64,000 bases of DNA from Cupriavidus sp. MP-37 (GTDB lineage Bacteria; Pseudomonadota; Gammaproteobacteria; Burkholderiales; Burkholderiaceae): NCBI RefSeq assembly GCF_020618415.1, contig NZ_CP085344.1, positions 1,759,001 to 1,823,000 on the forward strand, written 5' to 3'. Shown in pieces: positions 38,421-48,438 of the stretch. Below the pieces are notes generated by a model, which saw only the letters and a list, made by a program, of their open reading frames with translations, did no database searches and had not been told where the DNA came from. The first letter of the stretch is position 1, and every line of letters begins with the position of its first letter. The position numbers and the translations under genes were made by a program.

Positions 38421-38666
38421 CCGGCGCGCGTCGCCGGCGGCACCTGCGCGCGCTGGGGGCCACGCCGTCCGCACCCGCACGGTGCCGTTCGCACCCCGTG
38501 CCCGCCGTTCGTCGCAACAGACTTTCTTCAGCCCCCGCCGCGGGGTACATTCCCTGCACGTGCCCGCGCTGGCATTCCGGCTGGCGCCGCACGTGTACCG
38601 CAGCGCAACAAAGTTTGCGCACGGCCGCCGGTCGGCAAGGACCGGGCAAGGGAGAGAGAGACGATC

Positions 38667-39062
38667 ATGCGCGACGACGAACCGCTGCTGCGCTGGCAGT
38701 GGCGTGGCTATGCCCGCAACCACCAGCATCCCCGCAACCTGCTGCTGCATATTGTGGCCGTGCCGATGTTCATGGCCGGCACCGTGCTGGGCCTCTACGG
38801 CTTGCTGCGCCTGAACTTGCCGGCGATCGCGCTGGGCCTGGTCTGCATGGGCATGTCGATGGCGCTGCAGGGCCGCGGCCACCGGCTGGAAGCCCATGCG
38901 CCGGAGCCGTTTGCCGGGCCCGCTGACATCGCGGGACGGATTCTGGCCGAGCAATGGATCACCTTTCCGCGCTATGTGCTGTCGGGGCAATGGTGGCGCG
39001 CGCTGGTCGGCCGCGACCCGGCGCCTGTGCGTTCCGGCGATGCGACCGGACAGGGTGGCTGA
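38667..39062 (+). CDS. Mpo1-like (DUF962) small membrane protein
   Basis: The 131-residue protein has two hydrophobic helices (about 27-45 and 50-65) preceded by YARNHQHPRNLLLHIVAVP. The H-x4-N-x3-H spacing and following helix resemble the Mpo1/DUF962 family, whose yeast member is an iron-dependent 2-hydroxy fatty acid dioxygenase. A second His in QGRGHRLEAHAPEPF and a Trp-rich segment AEQWITFPRYVLSGQWW follow. The start comes after GGGAGAGAGAC. The family call is moderate; function in bacteria is unknown. Confidence 0.6.
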   Translation: MRDDEPLLRWQWRGYARNHQHPRNLLLHIVAVPMFMAGTVLGLYGLLRLNLPAIALGLVCMGMSMALQGRGHRLEAHAPEPFAGPADIAGRILAEQWITFPRYVLSGQWWRALVGRDPAPVRSGDATGQGG

Positions 39063-39122
39063 CGACCCGCATGTCGCCGTCACATCACCTGCTGTATTGC
39101 GCACGGCGAAAGCCGCGCTAAC

Positions 39123-40298
39123 ATGAACGCCATGGACCGCTGCTTCTCACACGCCTGCACCGCCATCCCGTCGCGCCTGAATATCCTCGGGCGCGACCTG
39201 CTGTTCGTGCTGTGCATGAACTCGGTGATCGCCATCAGCCTGAACTACGGCTTCCAGACCGGCGGCTCGCTGTGGCACAACTTCGTCTACAGCCAACTGA
39301 TCGGCCTGTCGATCTGGGCGCTGATCGACATCCCGCGGGTGGTGATCTGGTGGAACGACCGGCCGCGGCGCTGGCCGTTCCTGCTGCTCGCCGCCGCGGC
39401 GGTGCCGGCCGGCGTGATATTCGGCAGCTGGGCCACGCGCGTGGTGCTGGACCTGCCGCCCAAGTCGGCCGACGAGGCCGGCGGCATGCTGCGCATGTGC
39501 CTGGTGGTGGGCATGCTGGCGGCCGCGTCGATGATCTATTTCTACTGGTCGCGCGAGAAGCTGGCGTCGCTGGAGCGGCAGGCGGCGCTGGACGCGCTGC
39601 AGCGTGAGGAAGCCGAAAAGCAGCTGGTGCGCGCGCAGCTGATGGCGCTGCAGGCACAGATCGAGCCGCACTTCCTGTTCAACTCGCTGGCCAACCTCGA
39701 CGGGCTGATCGCCACCGATCCGCCGGCGGCGCGCCAGCTGCTGCAGCGGCTGATCGGCTTCCTGCGCATGTCGCTGGCGCATACCCGCGCCGAGCAATGC
39801 ACGCTGCGCCAGGAGTTCGAGCTGCTGCGCAGCTATCTCGAGATCCAGGCGATGCGTTTCGGCCAGCGGCTCTCGTACGACATCGACCTGCCGCGCGAAC
39901 TGGCGAAGGTAGAGATCCCGCCGATGCTGATCCAGCCGCTGGTGGAAAACGCGGTCACGCACGGCATCGAGCCCTGCATGATCGGCGGCCATATCCGGCT
40001 GTCGGCGCGCGCGGCTGGCGACAATGCGGTGCAGGTGGTGATCGCCGATACCGGGGTGGGTTTCGGCCATGCCTCGGGCAAGGGCTCGGGACTGGGCATC
40101 ACCCATGTGCGCGAGCGGCTGGCGCGCATCTTCGGCGCGGCGGCGACCATGCAGATGGAAGAAAACACGCCGCGCGGCGTGGTGGTGCGGCTGACCTTGC
40201 CGCTGGAGCGCCCGGCCGAGGCGCCCACCGTGACCCAGACCGTCACCGCCGTGCCGGAAGGCATGCCGGTATCCGCCCCGGCCATGCCGCGGCTCTGA
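39123..40298 (+). CDS. LytS/AlgZ-type sensor histidine kinase
   Basis: The 391-residue membrane kinase has four predicted transmembrane helices in residues 22-140, then a short coiled coil (about 145-172). The His_kinase domain with phospho-acceptor His183 sits in QIEPHFLFNSLANLD, and the ATPase follows with N-box VENAVTHGIEP and DTGVGFGHASGKGSGLGITHVRERL. No periplasmic sensor domain of size is present, so it probably senses through its membrane part. The response regulator gene starts 119 bases downstream. No clear ribosome site precedes the ATG. Confidence 0.9.
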   Translation: MNAMDRCFSHACTAIPSRLNILGRDLLFVLCMNSVIAISLNYGFQTGGSLWHNFVYSQLIGLSIWALIDIPRVVIWWNDRPRRWPFLLLAAAAVPAGVIFGSWATRVVLDLPPKSADEAGGMLRMCLVVGMLAAASMIYFYWSREKLASLERQAALDALQREEAEKQLVRAQLMALQAQIEPHFLFNSLANLDGLIATDPPAARQLLQRLIGFLRMSLAHTRAEQCTLRQEFELLRSYLEIQAMRFGQRLSYDIDLPRELAKVEIPPMLIQPLVENAVTHGIEPCMIGGHIRLSARAAGDNAVQVVIADTGVGFGHASGKGSGLGITHVRERLARIFGAAATMQMEENTPRGVVVRLTLPLERPAEAPTVTQTVTAVPEGMPVSAPAMPRL

Positions 40299-40327
40299 CG
40301 GCCTGCCGGTTCGCCTGACAAGAACTA

Positions 40328-40363
40328 GCGCTGCAGGCGCCGGTATCGGTGCGCCTGCAGCGC
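40328..40363. repeat. Perfect 13-bp inverted repeat between kinase and regulator genes
   Basis: GCGCTGCAGGCGC (40328-40340) and its complement (40351-40363) flank a 10-base loop. No T-run follows, so it is not a standard terminator. It may tune expression of the response regulator relative to the kinase or stabilise the upstream mRNA. Confidence 0.7.
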
Positions 40364-40381
40364 CACCAAGCTGCTGACGCC

Positions 40382-40416
40382 AACGTCCCCACGCCCCCCA
40401 ACGCCCCCACGCCCCC
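40382..40416 (+). repeat. C-rich tandem repeat abutting a start codon
   Basis: Four imperfect units of 8-9 bases of the form (A)ACG followed by five or six C residues (one unit reads TCCCC) end exactly at the ATG of the response regulator. They occupy the place where a ribosome binding site should be; no GGAG-like sequence is present. Confidence 0.7.
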
Positions 40417-41232
40417 ATGACCCCGACTCTGCTGATTGCCGACGATGAAGCGCTGCTCGCCCGCGTGCTCGAATCCGAACTGGCGGCCCTGTGGCCCGAG
40501 GCCAGGGTGGTGTCCGTGGTCCACGACGGCGTGGCGGCCCTGGCGGCGGCGCGCGAGCACCAGCCGCGCGTGGCCTTCCTCGATATCCGCATGCCGGGCA
40601 TGAGCGGCATGGACGTGGCGCGCGAGCTGATCGAATTCGATGCTCCGCCGCTGGTGGTGTTCGTCACCGCCTACGACCAGTTTGCGCTGGAGGCCTTCGA
40701 GCGCGCCGCGGTGGACTACGTGCTCAAGCCGGTGCAGCGCGAACGGCTGGAAGCGACCGTCCAGCGCCTGAAGGACCGGCTGGCCGCGCCGGCGGAAGCG
40801 GAAGGCGGCGACGAGGAAGCCGCGGTGGCCGAGACCGACCGGCTCGGCCAGTTGCTGGCTCGCCTCGAATCGCTGGAAAACGCCGCCCCTGGCGCGCCGC
40901 AGCGGCAGTACCTGCGCTTTATCAAGGCACTGGTGGGGCAGGAGGTGCGCATCATTCCCGTCGATGAAGTGATCTACCTGGAAGCCACCGACAAATACGT
41001 CAACGTGGTCTCCGGCGCCGGCGAAGCGCTGATCCGCACCAGCCTGCGCGAACTGACGCAGCAGCTCGATCCCGAGCGCTTCTGGCAGGTGCACCGCGGC
41101 ACCGTGGTCAACATCAGCTGCGTGGCCAGCGCGGTCAACCAGTCGCTGGGCCGGCTGTCGCTGCGGCTGCGCGACCGCCCGGAACTGCTGCCGGTGGCGC
41201 GCCAGTACGCGCACCTGTTCAAGCAGATGTGA
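40417..41232 (+). CDS. LytTR-family response regulator
   Basis: The 271-residue regulator has an N-terminal receiver (about 1-120) with the acidic pair at 9-10, phospho-acceptor Asp56 in AFLDIRMPGMSG, and conserved Lys in DYVLKPVQ. The LytTR DNA-binding domain (about 165-270) begins RFIKALVGQEVRIIPVDEVIYLEATDKYV and ends FWQVHRGTVVNISCV...ARQYAHLFKQM. It pairs with the upstream LytS-type kinase. LytTR sites are unknown here, so targets cannot be assigned. Confidence 0.93.
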   Translation: MTPTLLIADDEALLARVLESELAALWPEARVVSVVHDGVAALAAAREHQPRVAFLDIRMPGMSGMDVARELIEFDAPPLVVFVTAYDQFALEAFERAAVDYVLKPVQRERLEATVQRLKDRLAAPAEAEGGDEEAAVAETDRLGQLLARLESLENAAPGAPQRQYLRFIKALVGQEVRIIPVDEVIYLEATDKYVNVVSGAGEALIRTSLRELTQQLDPERFWQVHRGTVVNISCVASAVNQSLGRLSLRLRDRPELLPVARQYAHLFKQM

Positions 41233-41311
41233 GGGCGAGGGCAGGACATGCGCCGGCCCGGGCCGGGGCGGCGCGGCCGCCACCTGCCAGCAGCGTGCGC
41301 GGGTTTTCCTC

Positions 41312-41340
41312 TATGATGCGGGCTTCGGCCCGTATTTTTT
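41312..41340 (+). terminator. Hairpin with T-run after the LytTR gene
   Basis: GCGGGC and GCCCGT pair around a TTCG loop (41318-41333), followed by TTTTTT at 41335-41340. It terminates the two-component transcript 86 bases after its stop codon. A TATGAT box (41312-41317) touches the hairpin on its 5' side, so a promoter starting within the structure is possible. The MFS gene starts 46 bases downstream. Confidence 0.7.
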
Positions 41341-41385
41341 GCCCGCCGCCCAGCCCACCGCATCGCCCCTCCGACCGCCCGCGCC

Positions 41386-42648
41386 ATGTCCACCGCCGCC
41401 CTCGAACCCACGCCCAATTCCCTTCGCCACGACGCCCAGGTGATCGGGCTGGTGGGGCTGGCGCATGGGGTCTCGCATTTCTACCACCTGTTGCTGGCGC
41501 CGCTGTTCCCGTGGATCAAGGCGGAGTTCGGCCTCAGCTATGCCGAGCTAGGCCTGCTGATGACGGTGTTCTTCGCGGTCTCGGCGGTGGTGCAGACCGC
41601 GTCCGGTTTTGTCGTGGACCGCTTCGGCGCACGGCCGGTGCTGTTCGGCGGGCTGGCTTGCCTGGGCGCCGCGGCCTTGCTGCTGTCGGCCAGTCACGGC
41701 TATGCCGGGCTGCTGTTCGGCGCGGCGGTGGCGGGGCTGGGCAACGGCGTGTTCCACCCGGCCGACTTCACGCTGCTGAACAAGCATGTGTCGCAGCCGC
41801 GACTGGGCCACGCGTTCTCGGTGCACGGCATTTCGGGCAACCTGGGCTGGGCGGCGGCGCCGCTGTTCCTGGTGGCGATCGCCAACCTGGCCAGCTGGCG
41901 CGTGGCGCTGGCGGCGGCCTCGGCGGTGGCGTTTATCGTGCTGGCGGTGCTGGTGGCGCTGCGCCACGTGCTCGACCCGCGCGAAGTGCAGGGCGCGGTG
42001 GGCCGGCCCGCGGCGCGGGCCGCGGGGGCGGGCGGCAGCGTGCTGGGCTTTCTGCGCCTGCCGCAGGTGTGGGTGTGCTGGGGCTTCTTCCTGCTGACGA
42101 CGTTCTCCGCCGCCGGCATCCAGAGCTTTGCGCCCACCGCGCTGACTTATCTCTACGGCATGCCGTTCACGCTGGCCACCGCGTCGTACACCGTCTACAT
42201 GCTGTGCAGCGCCGGCGGCATGATCGTCGGCGGCTTTGCCGCCAGCCGCACCAGCAATCATGACCGCTTGATCGCGGTGAGCTTTACCGTGTCGGGGCTG
42301 ATGGCGGTGCTGGTGGGGCTGAACCTGGTGCCGGCGCTGCTGGTGCCGGTGCTGATGGGCGTGATCGGCTTTGGCGCCGGCACCGCCGGCCCCTCGCGCG
42401 ACCTGCTGGTGCGCGCGGCGGCACCGGCCGGCGCCACCGGGCGCGTCTACGGCGTGGTCTATTCCGGGCTGGATATCGGCCTGGCCTGCGGCCCGCTGTT
42501 CTTCGGCGCGCTGATGGATGCCAGGCTGCCGGCCTGGGTCTTCTTCATGATCGGCGGCTTCCAGCTGCTGTCGATCTTTACCGCGGTGACCGTCGGCAAC
42601 GGCAACCGCTCGCGCAGCCAGGCCGCGGCACGGGCGGAGGCCGCCTAG
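41386..42648 (+). CDS. Major facilitator superfamily transporter
   Basis: The 420-residue carrier shows twelve hydrophobic helices. The conserved loop between helices 2 and 3 reads SGFVVDRFGARPVLFGG (the G-x3-D-R-x-G-x-R MFS motif), and GAGTAGPSRDLLVRAAAPAGATGRVYGVV in the second half is common in uptake carriers for organic anions. There is no recognisable ribosome site. Being followed 67 bases later by a ThDP enzyme and an RraA-fold protein suggests a shared catabolic substrate, which is inference. Confidence 0.88.
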   Translation: MSTAALEPTPNSLRHDAQVIGLVGLAHGVSHFYHLLLAPLFPWIKAEFGLSYAELGLLMTVFFAVSAVVQTASGFVVDRFGARPVLFGGLACLGAAALLLSASHGYAGLLFGAAVAGLGNGVFHPADFTLLNKHVSQPRLGHAFSVHGISGNLGWAAAPLFLVAIANLASWRVALAAASAVAFIVLAVLVALRHVLDPREVQGAVGRPAARAAGAGGSVLGFLRLPQVWVCWGFFLLTTFSAAGIQSFAPTALTYLYGMPFTLATASYTVYMLCSAGGMIVGGFAASRTSNHDRLIAVSFTVSGLMAVLVGLNLVPALLVPVLMGVIGFGAGTAGPSRDLLVRAAAPAGATGRVYGVVYSGLDIGLACGPLFFGALMDARLPAWVFFMIGGFQLLSIFTAVTVGNGNRSRSQAAARAEAA

Positions 42649-42715
42649 CCCGGGCCAGACCACCTGGCGCGCCAGCCCACCGCTATCCGAATCCGCTTGC
42701 CTGAGGAACGTTTCC

Positions 42716-44455
42716 ATGCCAACGACGCCGGCCAACGCCACCCAGCCTGAAGAGACCGATCGTGGCACGCCGCTGCCGGGCGGCCATATCCTGGTCGATG
42801 CGCTGCTGGCGCACGGCGCCGAGCTGGCCTTCGGCGTGCCGGGCGAAAGCTACCTGGCGGTGCTCGATGGCTTCCACCGCCGCCGCGACCGCTTGCGCTT
42901 CATCGTCTGCCGCCAGGAGGGCGGGGCCGCGGTGATGGCCGAAGCCTACGGCAAACTGACCGGCCGTCCCGGGCTGGCCTTCTGCACGCGCGGGCCTGGC
43001 GCCACCAATGCCAGCATCGGCGTGCATACCGCGTTCCAGGACTCGACCCCGATGATCCTGTTCATCGGCCAGGTCGGCACTGATTTCATCGACCGCGAGG
43101 CCTTCCAGGAAATCGACTACCGCCGCATGTTCGGCCAGATGGCCAAGTGGGTGGCGCAGATCGACCGGGTCGAGCGCATCCCCGAATACATCGCGCGCGC
43201 TTACCAGACCGCCACCTCGGGCCGTCCGGGCCCGGTGGTGCTGGCGCTGCCGGAAGACATGCTGGCGCAGACCGCCGCGGTGCCGCAGTTGCAGGCCTAT
43301 CAGCGCGTCATGGCCTGGCCCGGCGAGGCCGAGCTGGCGCGGCTGGCCGAAATGCTCGACGCCGCCGAGCGCCCGTTCGTGCTGGCCGGCGGCAGCGGCT
43401 GGACGCCGCAGGCCTGCGCCGACCTGCAGGCCTTTGCCGAGCGCTTCAGGCTGCCGGTGGGCTGCGCCTTCCGCGGCCAGGACCTGTTCGACAACCGCCA
43501 TCCCAACTACGCCGGCGATGTCGGCATCGGCATCAATCCCGCGCTGGCCGAGCGCATCTGCAACGCCGACCTGGTGCTTGCGATCGGCCCGCGGCTGGGC
43601 GAGATGACCACCGGCGGCTACGCACTGATCGCCGCGCCGCGCCCCGTCCAGAAGCTGGTCCATGTGCACGCCGGCGCCGAAGAGCTGGGCAGCGTGTACC
43701 AGGCCGACCTGATGATCCAGGCCGCGATGCCCGCCATCGCCGCGCGCCTGGCCGGCCTGCAGCCGCCGGCCGCGCCCCGCTGGCAAGCCTGGACCGAAGC
43801 CGCGCACGCCGATTACGAACGCTACCTGCAGCCGCCGCCGTTCACCGGGCAGGGCGTCGACATGGCCGAAGTCATCCGCACGCTCGACCAGTCGCTGCCG
43901 GCCGACGCGGTGGTGACCAACGGCGCCGGCAACTATGCCGGCTGGCTGCACCGCTATTTCCACTATCGCCCGTTCACCGCAGGCGGCCGCGGCCAGCTGG
44001 CGCCGACCAGCGGCGCGATGGGCTATGGCGTGCCGGCGGCAGTGGGTGCCAAGATCGCCTTCCCGCAGCGTACCGTGGTGGCGCTGGCCGGCGACGGCTG
44101 CTTCCTGATGAATGGCCAGGAACTTGCTACGTCGATGCAATACCAGGCGCCGGTGATTATCATCGTCGTCAACAACGGCATGTACGGCACCATCCGCATG
44201 CATCAGGAACGCGAATACCCGACGCATGTGTCCGGCACCGAGCTGCGCAATCCCGATTTTGCCGCGCTGGCGCGCGCCTATGGGGCACGCGGCGCTACCG
44301 TGACCACCACCGGGGCCTTTGCGCCGGCGTTGCGCGAGGCGCTGGCCGCGCCGGTGTCGACGCTGATCGAAATCCAGGTGGACCCGGACGTGATCACGCC
44401 GCGCACCACGCTGAGCGCGATCCGGGCGCAGGCGCTGGCCAGCCAGAAACCGTGA
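42716..44455 (+). CDS. Thiamine diphosphate-dependent enzyme, acetolactate synthase-like
   Basis: The 579-residue enzyme has the three-domain ThDP decarboxylase/synthase fold. The catalytic Glu68 is in [15 protein letters not shown]; the central domain (about 205-340) may bind FAD; the ThDP motif starts at Gly459-Asp460-Gly461 and ends at NN in [13 protein letters not shown]. It resembles the catabolic or unassigned IlvB-like branch rather than the biosynthetic IlvB, and no small regulatory subunit gene is nearby. The start follows TGAGGAACG. RraA-fold and cyclotransferase-like genes follow. Confidence 0.88.
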   Translation: MPTTPANATQPEETDRGTPLPGGHILVDALLAHGAELAFGVPGESYLAVLDGFHRRRDRLRFIVCRQEGGAAVMAEAYGKLTGRPGLAFCTRGPGATNASIGVHTAFQDSTPMILFIGQVGTDFIDREAFQEIDYRRMFGQMAKWVAQIDRVERIPEYIARAYQTATSGRPGPVVLALPEDMLAQTAAVPQLQAYQRVMAWPGEAELARLAEMLDAAERPFVLAGGSGWTPQACADLQAFAERFRLPVGCAFRGQDLFDNRHPNYAGDVGIGINPALAERICNADLVLAIGPRLGEMTTGGYALIAAPRPVQKLVHVHAGAEELGSVYQADLMIQAAMPAIAARLAGLQPPAAPRWQAWTEAAHADYERYLQPPPFTGQGVDMAEVIRTLDQSLPADAVVTNGAGNYAGWLHRYFHYRPFTAGGRGQLAPTSGAMGYGVPAAVGAKIAFPQRTVVALAGDGCFLMNGQELATSMQYQAPVIIIVVNNGMYGTIRMHQEREYPTHVSGTELRNPDFAALARAYGARGATVTTTGAFAPALREALAAPVSTLIEIQVDPDVITPRTTLSAIRAQALASQKP

Positions 44456-44504
44456 CGCTGCGCGACCCGACCGCATACTTTCTTACCGACCAGGAGACCC
44501 CGAG

Positions 44505-45002
44505 ATGAAGCCCGTCACCACCGACCTGTGCGACGCCCATGAAGACCGCCTTGCCGACGGCACGCTGCGCGTGATGGCGCCGGTGTTCCGCGCCTTCGGC
44601 AAGCAGCTTGCGTTTGCCGGTCCGGCGGCGACGCTCAAGGTATTCGAAGACAACTCGCTGGTGCGCGCCACGCTGGAGTCGCCGGGCCACGGCCGCGTGC
44701 TGGTGATCGACGGCGGCGGCTCGCTGCGCTGCGCGCTGGTGGGCGGCAACCTGGGCCTGCTGGCCGAGAAGAACGGCTGGGTCGGCATCGTCGTCAATGG
44801 CTGCATCCGCGATACCGCCGAACTGGACGTGTGCGACATCGGCATCCGCGCGCTGGCCGCGCACCCGCAGAAGAGCCAGAAGCGCAACGTGGGCGAGAGT
44901 GAGGTCACGGTGCAGATGCCGGGCGCCGTGGTGCGCCCGGGCAACTGGATCTATGTCGATGCCGACGGGATCCTGGTCGCCGACGAAAAGCTGGAGCGCT
45001 GA
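44505..45002 (+). CDS. RraA-fold protein (RNase E inhibitor / HMG aldolase-like)
   Basis: The 165-residue protein closely follows the RraA pattern: [62 protein letters not shown]. RraA proper binds and inhibits RNase E; related proteins are 4-hydroxy-4-methyl-2-oxoglutarate aldolases or oxaloacetate decarboxylases. Here the key segment reads IRD, with the Asp of the aldolases, whereas E. coli RraA has a Gln there. Placement after a ThDP enzyme and MFS carrier also hints at an enzymatic role. CAGGAGACC precedes the ATG. Confidence 0.85.
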   Translation: MKPVTTDLCDAHEDRLADGTLRVMAPVFRAFGKQLAFAGPAATLKVFEDNSLVRATLESPGHGRVLVIDGGGSLRCALVGGNLGLLAEKNGWVGIVVNGCIRDTAELDVCDIGIRALAAHPQKSQKRNVGESEVTVQMPGAVVRPGNWIYVDADGILVADEKLER

Positions 45003-45004
45003 GC

Positions 45005-45421
45005 ATGCCGCGCGTCTTTGTCTACGGCACGCTGCGCGCCGGCGAGGTCAACGACCTGAACGCCGCCGCCCGGCGCCACGGCATTGCCGCGCCCACGCTG
45101 CTGGGCACGGCTGCGGTGGCCGGCAGGCTCTATGACTTTGGCACCTATCCCGGCCTGGTGCCGGATGCCGGCGGCGGGCCGGTGGTCGGCGATATCTACG
45201 AGATTGCCGAAGCCCTGCTGCCGGTGCTGGATGAAATCGAGGAAGTTTATCCGGGGCAAGCGACGCTGTTCGTGCGCGAGGAACAGGCGGTGCAGCTCGA
45301 CGGCCAGCCCGTCGCCTGCCTGCTGTACCCGGTGGCCGACGCCGCGGTCGCTACGCTGCCGCGCATCGACAGCGGCGACTGGGTCGCCTATCGGCGCGCC
45401 CGCGATACGGCCGCGGCCTGA
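45005..45421 (+). CDS. Gamma-glutamylcyclotransferase-like (YtfP/GGCT fold) protein
   Basis: The 138-residue protein has the GGCT-fold signature VFVYGTLRAGEVN at the N-terminus, GRLYDFGTYPGLVP in the middle and the likely catalytic Glu in LPVLDEIEEVYPG. Members turn over gamma-glutamyl amines or glutathione-derived peptides, but many bacterial ones are unassigned. It starts two bases after the RraA-fold gene's stop, so the pair is co-translated. Confidence 0.85.
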   Translation: MPRVFVYGTLRAGEVNDLNAAARRHGIAAPTLLGTAAVAGRLYDFGTYPGLVPDAGGGPVVGDIYEIAEALLPVLDEIEEVYPGQATLFVREEQAVQLDGQPVACLLYPVADAAVATLPRIDSGDWVAYRRARDTAAA

Positions 45422-45441
45422 ATCCGGGACGCGTTTCAAAC

Positions 45442-45490
45442 AGGCGCGCCCATTTGCGGTGCCCTTGGCGGCGCCGTTTGCTTTTTTTTT
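45442..45490 (+). terminator. Probable terminator
   Basis: GGCGC (from 45442) and GCGCC (to about 45474) can close an imperfect stem ahead of GTTTGC and a run of nine or ten T residues. The T-run is strong and the stem weak. It ends the ThDP/RraA/GGCT transcript. Confidence 0.5.
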
Positions 45491-45520
45491 GCGTAGCATG
45501 GCCGACCATGACATCGACCC

Positions 45521-46483
45521 ATGGAACCGACGGCCATGCCTGCTCCGCAAGTCCCGCAGCCAGTCTCGCAATCGTGCTTCATCGATGCCGGCGACGTGAG
45601 CCTCGCCGCTAGGCGCTGGGGCGAGCCCGGGCCGATGCGGCCCACCGTCGTGCTGGTGCATGGCTATCCCGACAACAGCGAGGTCTGGCACGCCGTGGCG
45701 GCGCAGCTGGCCGGGCGCTTCGACGTGGTGGCCTACGATGTGCGCGGCGCCGGGCGCTCGACCGCACCGCAGGCAACCGCGGCCTACCGGCTGCAGAAGC
45801 TGGCCGACGACTTCATCGCCGTGATCGACGCGGTGTCGCCGCAGCGCGCGGTGCACCTGGTCGGCCACGACTGGGGCTCGATCCAGGGCTGGGAATTCGT
45901 TACCGATCCCCGTCTCCAGGGGCGCATTGCCTCCTTCACCTCCTGCTCCGGCCCGTGCCTGGACCACGCGGCCATCGCGCTGCGCGAACTGCGCCAGCAA
46001 CAATCGCCGGCGGCGCTGGGTCAGGCGCTGCGCCAGCTTGTGGCATCCTGGTACATCGGCTTTTTCCACTTGCCATGGCTGCCCGAGTTGTCCTGGCGCC
46101 TCTGGCTGGGCCGGGCGTGGCCCAGCTACCTGCGCCTGACCGAGGGCTTGCGCGTCGGACCGAACCCCACCCAGGCCGCGGACGGTTGCCATGGCGTGCG
46201 GCTGTACCGCGCCAATATCCTGCCGGCGCTGCGCGCGCCACGACGCCGAGCTGCGCATGCGCCGGTGCAGCTGATCGTGCCGCTGCATGACCGTTACGTG
46301 AAGCCCGCGGTGACCGAGGGCATGCACCGCTGGACCTCGCAACTCTGGCGCCGCACGGTGCCGGCGCAGCACTGGCTGCCATTGGCGGACCCGGCCGGGT
46401 TTGCGGCGATGGTCGGAGAATTTGTCGACCATATCGAGGGCGCGCCGGCCTCAACGGCGCTGCGCGCGAGTCGCGTCCACTAG
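45521..46483 (+). CDS. Alpha/beta hydrolase with Asp nucleophile (epoxide hydrolase-like)
   Basis: The 320-residue protein is an alpha/beta hydrolase of the epoxide-hydrolase/haloalkane-dehalogenase branch. HGYPDNSEVW holds the oxyanion HGxP motif and VGHDWGSIQGWEF the Asp nucleophile. A catalytic acid is likely in VPLHDRYV, and the base His in AQHWLP. A lid rich in Trp (FFHLPWLPELSWRLWLGRAW) is present. Two in-frame ATGs (45521, 45536) compete and neither has a ribosome site. Substrate unknown. Confidence 0.82.
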   Translation: MEPTAMPAPQVPQPVSQSCFIDAGDVSLAARRWGEPGPMRPTVVLVHGYPDNSEVWHAVAAQLAGRFDVVAYDVRGAGRSTAPQATAAYRLQKLADDFIAVIDAVSPQRAVHLVGHDWGSIQGWEFVTDPRLQGRIASFTSCSGPCLDHAAIALRELRQQQSPAALGQALRQLVASWYIGFFHLPWLPELSWRLWLGRAWPSYLRLTEGLRVGPNPTQAADGCHGVRLYRANILPALRAPRRRAAHAPVQLIVPLHDRYVKPAVTEGMHRWTSQLWRRTVPAQHWLPLADPAGFAAMVGEFVDHIEGAPASTALRASRVH

Positions 46484-46502
46484 CAGTTTGCGCCACATCT
46501 GC

Positions 46503-46580
46503 CCATTTTTCATTATGTGAAAAATGGTTTTGGACCACAAAAATACCGGTTTGCGAAGCACAACGCCATTTCTCATGATG
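46503..46580. promoter_or_regulatory. Paired operator-like repeats upstream of aceA
   Basis: The 337-base gap before aceA is AT-rich. A perfect 10-bp inverted repeat (CCATTTTTCA at 46503-46512 and TGAAAAATGG at 46518-46527) lies at its start. A related copy, CCATTTCTCATGATG at 46566-46580, matches the first 15 bases of copy one at 13 positions. Together they look like two binding sites for one regulator about 63 bases apart. A further AT-rich tract runs from 46604 to 46653. Confidence 0.55.
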
Positions 46581-46667
46581 GAAGATTCTGTCCCGCATCA
46601 TGGAATATTTTTGGCAACTATATGATTTAAAAGAAAAATAAAACCAGGGCAAGGCACGGGTTCGGGG

Positions 46668-46708
46668 TTGTTGCGACGCCGCAGCGTTCTCTACACTCTT
46701 ATATAAGA
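46668..46708 (+). promoter_or_regulatory. aceA promoter with overlapping palindrome
   Basis: TTGTTG (46668-46673) and TACACT (46692-46697) are 18 bases apart and form a plausible promoter. Directly on its start side is the perfect 12-base palindrome TCTTATATAAGA (46697-46708), well placed for a repressor that blocks initiation. The aceA ATG is 113 bases further on. Confidence 0.6.
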
Positions 46709-46820
46709 CACAGGACCTTGGGAGCGTAACCAGCGGCCAGCGCATCGGCGACGCGACGCAGCCCGGGTCAGGCGAGCACGAAATCGTCAGCCATCCCCCA
46801 TCACGTTCAGGAGAGTGATC

Positions 46821-48116
<1,296 letters not shown>

Positions 48117-48198
48117 CTCTCCTGGTCACTCCCGCCGGCTCGTGGGTCCGGCGGGATTCGGAAGGGCGTGCGACCATCACGCTCTTCCTTTTAGGCGA

Positions 48199-48234
48199 CG
48201 CGCCGTTCTCTCTCAGGGACGGCGCGATTTTTTT
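48199..48234 (+). terminator. Rho-independent terminator of aceA
   Basis: CGCGCCGT (48199-48206) pairs with ACGGCGCG (48219-48226) and is followed by seven T residues after one A. An additional stem without T-run (around 48133-48158, TCCCGCCGG / CCGGCGGGA) lies between it and the stop codon. Confidence 0.9.
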
Positions 48235-48288
48235 ATTCTCAATGCGACTGCCGCACATGCGCCGGATGCGGGAGCGCGTACCGGCGAT

Positions 48289-48438
48289 TCACTCGAAGGT
48301 GCCAGCCGCCTTGGAGAGCGTCCACCCCACGCCGAGACATAGACCAACCCATCCAAGCGCGATCAGGGCGACGTCGTGCCAGTTCATCGTGCGACGCCCA
48401 GGCCGACGCAATTTGAAGGTGTCCCGTGACGAAGGCAT
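48289..48438 (-). CDS. Small single-helix membrane protein, 49 residues
   Basis: A short frame on the minus strand has an ATG preceded by a good GAGGGAG ribosome site. It encodes 49 residues: a basic N-terminus (KLRRPGRR) and one hydrophobic helix VALIALGWVGLCLGVGW, ending in SKAAGTFE. The positive-inside charge pattern predicts a cytoplasmic N-terminus. An internal Met18 could give a 32-residue form. It sits convergent to aceA, past its terminator. I recognise no family. Confidence 0.55.
   Translation of the reverse strand: MPSSRDTFKLRRPGRRTMNWHDVALIALGWVGLCLGVGWTLSKAAGTFE

Noticed and set aside
42716..44455. Assignment as biosynthetic acetolactate synthase IlvB
   Set aside because: No ilvN-type regulatory subunit is adjacent and the neighbours are an MFS carrier and an RraA-fold protein; only the wider ThDP family is supported.
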